Shown: one piece after another, positions 9,462 to 17,596 of the stretch
Layout: the number at the start of each line of letters is the position of its first letter
Position numbering within the stretch: the first letter of the stretch is position 1
Assembly: GCF_003258705.1 (NCBI RefSeq)
Contig: NZ_CP029480.1
Coordinates: forward strand, 3,596,001 to 3,660,000
Origin: Arcticibacterium luteifluviistationis
GTDB taxonomy: Bacteria; Bacteroidota; Bacteroidia; Cytophagales; Spirosomataceae
DNA length: 64,000 nucleotides
Direction: 5' to 3'
Position numbers and translations under genes: made by a program
Notes under the pieces: generated by a model
The model's input: only the letters and a program-made list of their open reading frames with translations
Database searches by the model: none
Told to the model about the DNA's origin: nothing

Positions 9462-9935
9462 TTACATACTAATATCTACAACTTCTACTTCTACAACACC
9501 TGCTGGAGCTTGAATTTCAGCCTTATCTCCCACTTTTTTACCCAATAATCCTTTAGCAAACGGAGAGTTAACAGAAATTTTTCCCTGTTTCAAGTCAGCC
9601 TCTTCTTCTGCCACCAAAGTATAAATCATTTCTGCACCATTTTTCAAATTCTTAATAGTCACCTTATTAAGCAAAGAAACTGTAGAATTGTCAATAGCCG
9701 ATTCGTCCAAAATTCTAGCTACAGACATAAGCGTCTCCAGTTTTGAAATTTCAGATTCCATATGCCCTTGAGCATCTTTGGCCGCATCATACTCCGCATT
9801 CTCTGACAAATCACCTTTATCTCTTGCTTCTCCTATTTGATAAGCTATATCTTGCCTACCTCTTCCTTTTAAATCAGCTAGCTTATTCTTTAAGTTAGCA
9901 TAGCCCTCTTTGGTGTAATATTGATATTTTGACAT
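9462..9935 (-). CDS. greA: Transcription elongation factor GreA
   Basis: Stimulates RNA polymerase to cleave backtracked transcripts. The 157-residue protein has an N-terminal antiparallel coiled coil (about 1-75) containing LSENAEYDAAKDAQG, the acidic-tip region that reaches the polymerase active site. Its C-terminal FKBP-like globular domain contains SPFAKGLLGKKVGDKAEI. It is first in a likely operon with the HIT gene and perhaps dodecin. Upstream is a leader of about 180 nt with a strong promoter and a terminator-like hairpin (see the separate entries), which suggests premature termination controls expression. Confidence 0.96.
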   Translation of the reverse strand: MSKYQYYTKEGYANLKNKLADLKGRGRQDIAYQIGEARDKGDLSENAEYDAAKDAQGHMESEISKLETLMSVARILDESAIDNSTVSLLNKVTIKNLKNGAEMIYTLVAEEEADLKQGKISVNSPFAKGLLGKKVGDKAEIQAPAGVVEVEVVDISM

Positions 9936-9995
9936 AATATAAATGTTTTAGAATGTGTTTCTATAAAAAAAAATTGCCCGCCTTTGCAGGTGGGT

Positions 9996-10027
9996 AAAAA
10001 AAAAGAACGGCGAAAATCGAGCCGTTC
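9996..10027 (-). terminator. Terminator-like hairpin in the greA leader
   Basis: Read on the minus strand: stem GAACGGC / GCCGTTC (10027-10021 and 10011-10005) with a 9-nt loop, followed by a run of 9 Ts (10004-9996). This is a good intrinsic terminator, but it lies between the greA promoter and the greA start codon, so it should act as an attenuator. A second, weaker GC-rich hairpin followed by a long T-run lies just downstream (about 9963-9995). Confidence 0.75.
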
Positions 10028-10116
10028 CAAACAAACATGTTGTGATATGGAATCTTGCTCAGAGTCGCTCTTCGAATTTAAATAAAACTTTCTCTTTCCT
10101 CATTTTTTAACTTTAC
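9996..10116 (-). ncRNA. Candidate greA leader RNA (GraL-like short transcript)
   Basis: If transcription starts just after the -7 box at 10121-10128 and ends in the T-run at 9996-10004, the product would be a leader RNA of about 110-120 nt ending in a GC-rich hairpin. E. coli greA is known to give short leader transcripts (GraL) through a terminator in its leader. The resemblance here is in arrangement only; I see no sequence evidence of homology. Confidence 0.4.
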
Positions 10117-10120
10117 AACC

Positions 10121-10151
10121 CAAAATTACAAATTATTCCCAGTAAATCAAC
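10121..10151 (-). promoter_or_regulatory. Bacteroidetes-type promoter for greA
   Basis: The minus strand reads GTTG (10151-10148, three of four matches to the -33 TTTG), a 19-nt spacer, then TAATTTTG (10128-10121), a perfect TAnnTTTG. The expected start is near 10115, far upstream of the greA start codon and upstream of the leader hairpins. Confidence 0.65.
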
Positions 10152-10181
10152 ACCCACAGTGTTTTTCGAATTTCATTTTTC

Positions 10182-10189
10182 TAGCTTTG
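10182..10189 (+). promoter_or_regulatory. -7 box (TAGCTTTG) for fmt
   Basis: A perfect TAnnTTTG match. It predicts a start near 10193 and a leader of about 20 nt for fmt. The -33 region is T-rich (10161-10166) but has no exact TTTG. It is divergent from the greA promoter. Confidence 0.5.
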
Positions 10190-10213
10190 TAATCCACAAA
10201 AAGGTTTTATGAG

Positions 10214-11158
10214 ATGAGAATAATATTTATGGGAACACCTGACTTTGCTGTAGAAAGCCTTAAAGTCTTGGTGGAAGCTGGTTATGAATTAGTTGCGGTA
10301 ATCACAGCCCCCGATAAGCCATCAGGAAGAGGAAAAAAGATTCAACAATCCCCTGTAAAAACTTATGCTTTATCTCAAAACATTCCAGTTTTACAACCTC
10401 CAAGATTAAAAAACCCAGAATTCTTAGAGACTCTTAAAGGTTATAATGCCGACTTACAAATAGTAGTCGCATTTAGAATGTTACCAGAGTTAGTTTGGGC
10501 TATGCCAAAATTTGGAACGTTTAACCTTCATGGATCTCTTTTACCACAATATAGAGGGGCGGCACCCATCAACTGGGCAGTAATAAATGGAGAAACAGAA
10601 ACTGGCGTGACTACCTTTTTTATTGAAAAGGAAATTGACACTGGAAAAATTATCTTCAAAGAAAAATTAGCTATCAACGATGATGATAACGCTGGAACAA
10701 TCCATGATAAACTTATGGTAATTGGTGCAAACCTTGTTCTTAAAACAGTTAAAGCTATCGAGAATAATGATTACCCTCAAACTGAGCAGGAAGAGTTCGA
10801 AGCCCTCAAGCCCGCACCAAAAATCTTTAAGGAAGACTGCCTAATTGACTGGTCAAAAAACTCAAAGCAAATTTTTGATTTCATAAGAGGATTAAGCCCA
10901 TATCCTGGAGCGTGGACCAAATTTGAGAACACAAAAAATGGAGAAGTTGGCAATCTTAAAATATTTGATTCTCAAATTATAGATACAAACTCTACGAGTA
11001 CTTCTGGTGAAATATTTACAGACAACAAAACCTACTTACATATAGGTACAATGGACGGGCTAATTGCCATTCTCAACTTACAAATCCCTGGCAAAAAACG
11101 TTTAGGCATTGAAGACCTGTTAAGAGGTTACGATGCTGAACAAATTAAAATCTGTTAA
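10214..11158 (+). CDS. fmt: Methionyl-tRNA formyltransferase
   Basis: Formylates Met-tRNA-fMet using 10-formyl-tetrahydrofolate, for translation initiation. The 314-residue protein has the hydrolase/formyltransferase fold with catalytic Asn104 and His106 (FNLHGSLLPQYRGAAPIN) and Asp142 (KEIDTGKI), matching the Asn-His-Asp set of E. coli Fmt. The C-terminal tRNA-binding domain follows (about 205-314). An upstream ATG at 10209 runs into a stop after one codon, so 10214 is the start. It lies alone, divergent from greA. The partner tRNA-fMet is also in this window (52578-52650). Confidence 0.96.
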   Translation: MRIIFMGTPDFAVESLKVLVEAGYELVAVITAPDKPSGRGKKIQQSPVKTYALSQNIPVLQPPRLKNPEFLETLKGYNADLQIVVAFRMLPELVWAMPKFGTFNLHGSLLPQYRGAAPINWAVINGETETGVTTFFIEKEIDTGKIIFKEKLAINDDDNAGTIHDKLMVIGANLVLKTVKAIENNDYPQTEQEEFEALKPAPKIFKEDCLIDWSKNSKQIFDFIRGLSPYPGAWTKFENTKNGEVGNLKIFDSQIIDTNSTSTSGEIFTDNKTYLHIGTMDGLIAILNLQIPGKKRLGIEDLLRGYDAEQIKIC

Positions 11159-11293
11159 TCCGGAGCAAAAAATCAGCATAGAATATTCAGAATCAATAGC
11201 TTAACAGATTGCACTCTGCCAATTAAATATTTAACTATCAGTAGATAGATGATATATTAAAATGACACAATAGTCTTATATAAGAAATATGGT

Positions 11294-11301
11294 TACTTTT
11301 G
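11294..11301 (+). promoter_or_regulatory. -7 box (TACTTTTG) for typA
   Basis: A perfect TAnnTTTG match, predicting a start near 11305 and a leader of about 54 nt. The -33 position is AT-rich without a clear TTTG. Confidence 0.45.
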
Positions 11302-11358
11302 CGGACTTTTTCATAGGCTTCTAGTTAACAAAACGTTCCCTCTAGAAATTTAATTATT

Positions 11359-13173
11359 ATGCAAGACATTAGAAATATCGCGATAATTGCCCACGTTGAC
11401 CACGGCAAAACAACTTTAGTGGATAAGATAATCCACGCTTCGAAAATTTTTCGTGAAAATCAGGAATTTGGCGACCTAATTCTTGATAACAATGATTTAG
11501 AAAGAGAACGTGGTATTACCATCGTCTCTAAAAATGTATCAGTAAGATACGGCGACACAAAAATTAACATTATTGACACACCTGGTCACGCCGATTTCGG
11601 TGGTGAAGTGGAGCGTGTTCTTAAATTAGCTGATGGTGTTATCCTTTTAGTAGATGCTTTTGAAGGCCCAATGCCTCAAACGCGTTTTGTACTAGGAAAA
11701 GCACTTGATTTAGGCTTAAAGCCTATAGTAGTGGTTAATAAGGTAGATAAAGAAAACTGTAGACCTGATGAGGTTCACGAAATGGTTTTCGACCTTATGT
11801 TTAACCTTAACGCTACTGACGACCAATTAGACTTCCCAACACTTTATGGTTCTTCTAAGCAAGGTTGGATGAGTAATGATTGGCAAAAACCAACAGACAA
11901 CATTATCGCTCTTTTAGATGCGGTTATTGAACATATTCCTCCCGCTAAGGTAAAAGAAGGCCCTGCTCAAATGCAAATCACTTCTTTAGATTATTCTTCT
12001 TTCGTAGGAAGAATTGCTATTGGATTGGTAGCAAGGGGTGTTCTTAAAGAAGGTCAAAATGTAATGCTTTGCACTGCAGATGGCCAAATGAAAAGAAACA
12101 AAATCAAAGAACTTCATGTATTTGAAGGTCTTGGTAGAGTAAAGGTATCAGAGGTTTCTTCTGGAGAAATTTGTGCCATTACAGGTATTGAAGGTTTTGA
12201 AATTGGTGACACTGTTGCTGATGTTGATAACCCAGAAGCTTTACCAAGAATCTCTATTGATGAGCCTACTATGAATATGCTCTTCACTATTAATAACTCT
12301 CCTTTCTTCGGTCAAGACGGAAAATTTGTAACCTCAAGACACTTGAGAGACAGATTAATGAAAGAAATGGAGAAAAACCTAGCCCTAAAAGTAGAGCAAG
12401 GTGAATCTGAAGATAAGTTTATCGTTTACGGTAGAGGTATTCTTCACCTTTCTGTATTGATTGAAACAATGCGTAGAGAAGGATATGAACTACAAGTAGG
12501 TCAGCCACAGGTAATCTTCAAAACTGGTGAAAACGGTGAAAGATTAGAGCCGATTGAAACTTTAGTAGTAGACGTACCTGAAGAAAGTGCTGGAAAAGTA
12601 ATTGAACTTGCTACTCAGAAAAAGGGCGAGCTTCTAATTATGGAGCCTAAAGGTGATTTGCAGCATTTAGAGTTTAACATTCCTTCTAGAGGCTTAATTG
12701 GTCTTAGAAGTAATGTATTGACAGCAACACAAGGTGAGGCTATCATGAACCATAGATTTAAGGCTTACGAGCCATATAAAGGAACTCTACCAGGTAGAAC
12801 TAACGGTTCTTTAATTTCTATGTCTAACGGCCCAGCCATTCCTTACTCTCTTGATAAGCTTCAAGACAGAGGGTCTTTCTTTATCGACGCTGGTGAAGAA
12901 ATTTATATGGGTATGGTAGTAGGTGAGCACAACCGTCAGAACGACATTGTGGTAAACCTACAAACGACTAAGAAACTTAGTAACATGCGTTCTTCTGGTG
13001 CTGATGACCAGGTTAAGATTGCTCCAAAAATTCAATTCTCTTTAGAAGAATGTATGGAGTATATCCAAAAAGATGAGTACTTAGAAATCACTCCTAAGTC
13101 TTTAAGAATGCGTAAAATATACCTTGACGAAAACGAAAGAAAACGTAACAGTCGTCAAACAGAACTAGCCTAA
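11359..13173 (+). CDS. typA: Ribosome-associated translational GTPase TypA/BipA
   Basis: Elongation-factor-like GTPase that assists 50S assembly and stress adaptation. The 604-residue product is close to the usual 605-615. P-loop AHVDHGKTT is at residues 10-18, the switch I segment RERGITIVSKN follows, then DTPGHADFGGEVER and NKVDK. EF-G-like domains II, III and V follow, then the BipA-specific C-terminal domain (GLRSNVLTATQGEAIM and NGSLISMSNG). Its own promoter lies upstream and a strong bidirectional-type hairpin lies after it, so it is monocistronic. Confidence 0.97.
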   Translation: MQDIRNIAIIAHVDHGKTTLVDKIIHASKIFRENQEFGDLILDNNDLERERGITIVSKNVSVRYGDTKINIIDTPGHADFGGEVERVLKLADGVILLVDAFEGPMPQTRFVLGKALDLGLKPIVVVNKVDKENCRPDEVHEMVFDLMFNLNATDDQLDFPTLYGSSKQGWMSNDWQKPTDNIIALLDAVIEHIPPAKVKEGPAQMQITSLDYSSFVGRIAIGLVARGVLKEGQNVMLCTADGQMKRNKIKELHVFEGLGRVKVSEVSSGEICAITGIEGFEIGDTVADVDNPEALPRISIDEPTMNMLFTINNSPFFGQDGKFVTSRHLRDRLMKEMEKNLALKVEQGESEDKFIVYGRGILHLSVLIETMRREGYELQVGQPQVIFKTGENGERLEPIETLVVDVPEESAGKVIELATQKKGELLIMEPKGDLQHLEFNIPSRGLIGLRSNVLTATQGEAIMNHRFKAYEPYKGTLPGRTNGSLISMSNGPAIPYSLDKLQDRGSFFIDAGEEIYMGMVVGEHNRQNDIVVNLQTTKKLSNMRSSGADDQVKIAPKIQFSLEECMEYIQKDEYLEITPKSLRMRKIYLDENERKRNSRQTELA

Positions 13174-13188
13174 ATTTATAGGCTTATT

Positions 13189-13229
13189 AAAACCACCAAA
13201 GCAAATCTTTAAACCGCTTTGGTGGTTTT
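13189..13229 (+). terminator. Terminator after typA
   Basis: A 14-bp perfect stem (AAAACCACCAAAGC / GCTTTGGTGGTTTT) with a 13-nt loop, 15 bp after the typA stop. The A- and T-rich ends allow termination in either direction. Confidence 0.85.
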
Positions 13230-13259
13230 GCATATAACCTAGTTGCTATTCTTTGTACT

Positions 13260-13290
13260 TTTATCAAACGCAATTTTCCTCGTAAATTTG
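13260..13290 (+). promoter_or_regulatory. Promoter of the glycosyltransferase cluster
   Basis: TTTA (13260-13263), a 19-nt spacer, then TAAATTTG (13283-13290), a perfect -7 box. The predicted start near 13294 leaves a leader of about 30 nt before the first glycosyltransferase gene. Confidence 0.6.
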
Positions 13291-13324
13291 TTGTTAATCG
13301 TCAACCCGAAGAAATCTTCATTTA

Positions 13325-14320
13325 ATGCCTAAAACTCTCGCATTTACCATTTGTTCTGTAAACTATTTAGCCCAAGCCAAAATACTTTCAGAATCACTTC
13401 AAAAAACCAATCCTGACTTCGAATTCTTTATTGGATTATGCGATACGATGGAAGGCAGAGAAATAGACAAATCTAAAATTGAAGGTTTAAACATTTTAGA
13501 GGTTGACAAAATTGGTATTGAAGCTTTTGACGACATGTGTGAACGGTACGACATTACCGAGCTAAACACTGCAGTAAAGCCTTTCTATTTCAACTACTTT
13601 TTGACGTCAAGGCCAGACGTTGATAATTTTTATTACATCGACCCTGACATTGAAATCTTTGACAAATTCACAGGCATTGAGGCAAGCCTTTCAAAATATG
13701 ACATTGTCTTAACACCACATTTTTGCACACCCGTTTACGACAATTACTCTAGAACAGAGCAAGAGATGTTTGTAAATGGAATTTACAATCTTGGTTTTCT
13801 GGCAGTGAAAAGGTCTAAGTCTACCTCCGAATTTATGAACTGGTGGATGATAAAACTGAGAACGGAGTGTTACATGGATATCCAAAAAGGGATGTTTGTA
13901 GACCAACTTTACTGTAACATGGTTCCGCTTTATTTTGACAACGTTTTTATAGAGAAAAGTCCCGCTTATAATATTGCATATTGGAACCTACACGAACGTA
14001 CTGTTTCAGAGAAAAACGGAAAGTACTTTGTAAATGGTGAGCCCCTTATATTCTACCACTACAGTGGCATGAATGCCAATGACCCAAATAATATTTCAAG
14101 ATGGCAAGACCGTTTTGACATAGCTAAAAGGCCAGACCTTGCCCCTCTTTTTAAATCTTATAGAGAGCAATTAGAGTCATTCTCAAATACATACTTTAAA
14201 ACCTTTAAGTGCGTTTATGCCAAAGGTGATATAGTAATAGACGATAGAAGTTTTTTAAAAAAGGCTCTGATGTCAATTTCTTATAGAGTTTTTGCTTTCT
14301 TTGAAAGATTACCTATTTAA
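13325..14320 (+). CDS. Putative GT-A-fold glycosyltransferase (nucleotide-diphospho-sugar transferase)
   Basis: Likely cytoplasmic sugar transferase. The 331-residue protein begins with a strand-helix unit typical of the GT-A fold (TLAFTICSVNYLAQAKILSE). It has a DxD-type metal/nucleotide-sugar site at YYIDPDIEIFD (Asp106, Asp108), as in GT8-like enzymes. A later HYSG segment (LIFYHYSGMN) resembles the C-terminal His motif of that group. There are no membrane spans or signal peptide. It is first of four glycosyltransferase genes in a row, with its own promoter, and the next gene starts 8 bp downstream. Donor and acceptor are unknown; a role in surface polysaccharide or glycoprotein synthesis is inferred from context. 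Confidence 0.8.
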   Translation: MPKTLAFTICSVNYLAQAKILSESLQKTNPDFEFFIGLCDTMEGREIDKSKIEGLNILEVDKIGIEAFDDMCERYDITELNTAVKPFYFNYFLTSRPDVDNFYYIDPDIEIFDKFTGIEASLSKYDIVLTPHFCTPVYDNYSRTEQEMFVNGIYNLGFLAVKRSKSTSEFMNWWMIKLRTECYMDIQKGMFVDQLYCNMVPLYFDNVFIEKSPAYNIAYWNLHERTVSEKNGKYFVNGEPLIFYHYSGMNANDPNNISRWQDRFDIAKRPDLAPLFKSYREQLESFSNTYFKTFKCVYAKGDIVIDDRSFLKKALMSISYRVFAFFERLPI

Positions 14321-14328
14321 TCTAGAAG

Positions 14329-15561
14329 ATGAAAATAGCCATAGTTTCAATAGTTTTCCCCTACCCCGTAGATAACGGTGGCGGAGCAGCTACTTTCAAC
14401 ATGATTGACTATCTCAGGCACAAACATGCTATCACGTTTATTTGCCCGAATGTTAAATTAGAAAACAAAGAGAAGCTTCAAGAGCTGTGGCCTAATGTTG
14501 AGATTTTAACCACCAACAGAAACGAAGGTGATAGTTTCTCTCTCAAGATTTATAAAAACCTTTTAAAGCTTAATACATTTTTAAAGGGTAAAGTAGAAGA
14601 TTACTTCTACCCAAAAACACACCTTTATATTAATGACCTGTCAAAGGTGTATTTTCCAGAGTTCCTAAACCTTATAAAAAATAAAGTTACTAAGGAGAGC
14701 TTCGACCTTGTTCAGGTAGAGTTTATCGAATTTGCCGGTTTAGTTCATATCCTTCCTAAAGACCTACCCAAAATCTTTATTCACCATGAACTTAGGTTTA
14801 AAAGGTTGGAGATGGAATACCAAACGCTGCCAATTAAATCTCTGGAAGACCAATGGCATATTTCAGCCACAAAAGACCTAGAGATAGCACTGCTTAACCA
14901 TTATGACAAAGTAGTGGCCGTGACAGATACTGATAAAAACTTTTTAGAAGAAGCTGGTATCAAAAAAGAGCTTTTATACACTTCTACGCTTCCTATTAAT
15001 TTTAAGGAAACAAAAATCAATCAGCCTTTTGAGTTTAAGCAAAACTTAGTTTTTCTTGGCCCAGAAAATCATTACCCTAACCTAGACGGTATCAATTGGT
15101 TTTTGGAAGAGTGTTGGGAGAAAATCTCCAGAAAACACCCTCACCTCACACTTCAGATAGTGTCTAAGTGGACGGAGGAATTCCAAAAACTACATAAAAC
15201 GAAAAGAAATGTAGAGTTTGTCGGCTTTGTAGAAGACCTTTCTACCATTTTTGAGGGTTCTATCATGATAGTTCCTTTAAGAATAGTTAGTGGTATGCGT
15301 ATGAAAATCTTAGAAGGTATCTCTTGGAAAATGCCAATTATAAGTACCATTGAAGGTGCTGAAGGGCTTCCAATGAAAGATGGTGAAAACTGTATGTTAG
15401 CGGCTACTACAGAAGAATTCATTGAAAAAACACTTCAACTGATTGATGACAATGAGCTACGCTCCAAACTAATTGCAGAATCGCAGAAGCTTATTACAGA
15501 TCAATATAAGATTGACAAATGTGCTGAAACCAGAAATTTGCTTTACAATTCGTTTAAATAA
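14329..15561 (+). CDS. Glycosyltransferase, GT4-like (GT-B fold)
   Basis: A 410-residue protein with the two-Rossmann GT-B layout. The N-terminal acceptor domain begins KIAIVSIVFPYPVDNGGG (glycine-rich loop, residues 2-19). The C-terminal donor domain contains VFLGPENHYPNLDGINWFLE and ends with SGMRMKILEGISWKMPIIST, which holds the Glu of the GT4 EX7E-like site. It is transcribed with the gene 8 bp upstream. No signal peptide. Substrates are unknown. Confidence 0.85.
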   Translation: MKIAIVSIVFPYPVDNGGGAATFNMIDYLRHKHAITFICPNVKLENKEKLQELWPNVEILTTNRNEGDSFSLKIYKNLLKLNTFLKGKVEDYFYPKTHLYINDLSKVYFPEFLNLIKNKVTKESFDLVQVEFIEFAGLVHILPKDLPKIFIHHELRFKRLEMEYQTLPIKSLEDQWHISATKDLEIALLNHYDKVVAVTDTDKNFLEEAGIKKELLYTSTLPINFKETKINQPFEFKQNLVFLGPENHYPNLDGINWFLEECWEKISRKHPHLTLQIVSKWTEEFQKLHKTKRNVEFVGFVEDLSTIFEGSIMIVPLRIVSGMRMKILEGISWKMPIISTIEGAEGLPMKDGENCMLAATTEEFIEKTLQLIDDNELRSKLIAESQKLITDQYKIDKCAETRNLLYNSFK

Positions 15562-15573
15562 ATTCAATTTCTA

Positions 15574-15604
15574 TTTAATCACTTAAAGGCTTTCCGTAAG
15601 TTTG
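15574..15604 (+). promoter_or_regulatory. Internal promoter of the glycosyltransferase cluster
   Basis: TTTA (15574-15577), a 19-nt spacer, then TAAGTTTG (15597-15604). It overlaps a short imperfect palindrome (GGCTTTCC ... GGAAACC). It would let the last two glycosyltransferase genes be expressed separately from the first two. Confidence 0.5.
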
Positions 15605-15656
15605 GAAACCTTATTAATTCACTTTTACCTAAATCTTTTTCTCTCAATAGTTTACA

Positions 15657-16568
15657 ATGCCTGCCGTAAGCATCATTTTGCCTAATTATAATCACGCCAA
15701 GTTTTTGGAAGATAGAATTGAGAGTATTTTGAACCAAACGAACCAAGATTTTGAATTAATAATTTTGGATGACGCTTCTTCCGATGCCAGTCCTTCTATC
15801 CTAAAATCTTACGAAAACCATCCTAAAGTAAAAGCTCTAATTCTTAATGAAAAGAACTCTGGAAGTACTTTTGTGCAGTGGAAAAAAGGTTTAGAACTAG
15901 CCATAGGGAAATACATTTGGATAGCCGAGAGTGATGACTTAGCAGCTCCTGAGTTTTTAGAGTATCACCTTTCTAATCTCCTAGCTGACCCTAAACTTGG
16001 TGTGTCATTTTCAGCATCAGTTTGGATTGATGCAAATGGAAATCAAATTCATGAGCCAGGCCACGAAAACGATTTCCAAAGTAAGGGAAGCGACCTTTTA
16101 AAAAATGACTTCATAAAAGGCAATCTCATTTACAATGCCAGCTCTTGCGTTTTCCAAAAGTCGCTGGTGCCATGGAATACTCTATCATCCGTAGTTAAAT
16201 ATAAGTACTGTGGAGACTGGTTATTCTGGGTTGATTTAGTAAAAGACACCGAAGTAAAAAGAAGCAACAAAAGACTTAACTCTTTCAGACGGCACTCAAA
16301 TAATGTCTCTTTTGAAGCAGAATCAAAAGGACTTCAATTCTCTGAAGGTTTAAAAGTGGTAAAGCACATTTTTGATACGCAAACTTTTGGCTTCTTAGAA
16401 AAGCAGAAGCTAATTTTCTATTGGGTTCAAAAACTTAGAAATAGTAAGATTAAGGACAAGAAGCAATTCTTAGCACTTATACCCTTCCCTGGCAGTGTAT
16501 TTTATACTCTCAGCCCATTAGTAAACTTTTTTTTACCATCAACTTTAGCCTCTCCAGTATCTAAATGA
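15657..16568 (+). CDS. Glycosyltransferase family 2
   Basis: A 303-residue GT-A enzyme. The N-terminus VSIILPNYNHAKFLEDRI is the classic GT2 opening. ILDDASSD (about 36-43) binds the nucleotide, and IAESDDLAAPEF (about 89-100) carries the DxD-equivalent Asp93-Asp94. No transmembrane segments except a weakly hydrophobic C-terminus. The stop overlaps the start of the next GT2 gene by 4 bp (ATGA), so translation is coupled. Target unknown. Confidence 0.9.
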   Translation: MPAVSIILPNYNHAKFLEDRIESILNQTNQDFELIILDDASSDASPSILKSYENHPKVKALILNEKNSGSTFVQWKKGLELAIGKYIWIAESDDLAAPEFLEYHLSNLLADPKLGVSFSASVWIDANGNQIHEPGHENDFQSKGSDLLKNDFIKGNLIYNASSCVFQKSLVPWNTLSSVVKYKYCGDWLFWVDLVKDTEVKRSNKRLNSFRRHSNNVSFEAESKGLQFSEGLKVVKHIFDTQTFGFLEKQKLIFYWVQKLRNSKIKDKKQFLALIPFPGSVFYTLSPLVNFFLPSTLASPVSK

Positions 16569-17560
16569 AAGGAATCAGCCTAATAATTTGCTGCTACAAC
16601 AGCGAAGAAATAATTGAGCAAACACTTTCTTATGTAGATAAACAAGTGGCTCATAATGTCAACTGGGAGGTTATCTTGATTGATAATAACTCTACCGACA
16701 ATACCACGGCTGTGGTTAATTCTTATTGGAATTTTGAGAAAAGACCAAATCTCAAGGTAATTAAGGAACCAAAACCCGGTCTTTCAAATGCCCGTATGAG
16801 AGGCATTGAAGAGTCTCAATATGACGTTATCTCTTTTGTAGACGATGATAATCTTATCCCAGAAAACTGGGTCGCTTATATCCATGATGTTTTTCAAAAA
16901 CAAGAAGTAGGTGTACTAGGCTGCACCTCCATTGGGAAGTTTAACTACGAAGTACCAGCTTGGTACGAAAAACATAAACTCTCTTTTGCTACTGGAAAAC
17001 TATATGATATAGACTTTGGCAATGTAACCTATGCTGGCCTAGTGTATGGTGCAGGCATGTCTATGAGAAAAGAAATTTTCAGAAAACTAGAAGAAAAAAA
17101 CTGGGAACCTTACCTTTCCGACCGAGTTGGCAAAAAACAATCAGGTGGTGGCGACTCTGAACTTACGCTAGTTTCTAGGTTACTTGGCTACCAAATATTC
17201 TATTCGAATCAAATAAACACACGCCACTTAATAAAAAAAGATAGACTTACCTGGGATAGATTAAAAGCAATGACCTATGGTTTTGGCGAAGCTGATGTTT
17301 TCGTTTTACCCTATACTTATCACTACAAAAAATCACAAGGTGAAACCTCTTTTTTGGACGAATTAAGAAAAAAATGGTGGGTTAACTACCTTGGAAAGAA
17401 GGTAGCACTAAGTATTCTTAGAATCAAAAAAAGCCTTGGTAAAATAGCCCCTGACGAGTTTGAAATTGCAAAAATCAGAAATCAAGCTTTTTGTGACTCC
17501 ATATTAGAGCAAAAAAACACTTTCCAACAATCCTTCGAAGAACTCAGCAGACTAAGATAA
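16565..17560 (+). CDS. Glycosyltransferase family 2
   Basis: A 331-residue GT2 enzyme. The opening GISLIICCYNSEEIIEQTL, the nucleotide-binding ILIDNNSTDNT (about 37-47) and the FVDDDNLIPENW catalytic/metal segment (Asp93-95) are all present. KPGLSNARMRG is also typical. It overlaps the preceding GT2 gene by 4 bp. Last gene of the cluster; ribD follows after 36 bp with a possible promoter of its own. Confidence 0.9.
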   Translation: MKGISLIICCYNSEEIIEQTLSYVDKQVAHNVNWEVILIDNNSTDNTTAVVNSYWNFEKRPNLKVIKEPKPGLSNARMRGIEESQYDVISFVDDDNLIPENWVAYIHDVFQKQEVGVLGCTSIGKFNYEVPAWYEKHKLSFATGKLYDIDFGNVTYAGLVYGAGMSMRKEIFRKLEEKNWEPYLSDRVGKKQSGGGDSELTLVSRLLGYQIFYSNQINTRHLIKKDRLTWDRLKAMTYGFGEADVFVLPYTYHYKKSQGETSFLDELRKKWWVNYLGKKVALSILRIKKSLGKIAPDEFEIAKIRNQAFCDSILEQKNTFQQSFEELSRLR

Positions 17561-17585
17561 GCTTTTCATCTCCAGAAATTACATT

Positions 17586-17593
17586 TATATTTC
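17586..17593 (+). promoter_or_regulatory. Weak -7 box (TATATTTC) directly before ribD
   Basis: TATATTTC matches TAnnTTTG at all but the last base and ends 3 nt before the ribD ATG, the same geometry as gpsA and era. It may produce leaderless ribD mRNA. Confidence 0.3.
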
Positions 17594-17596
17594 GGA

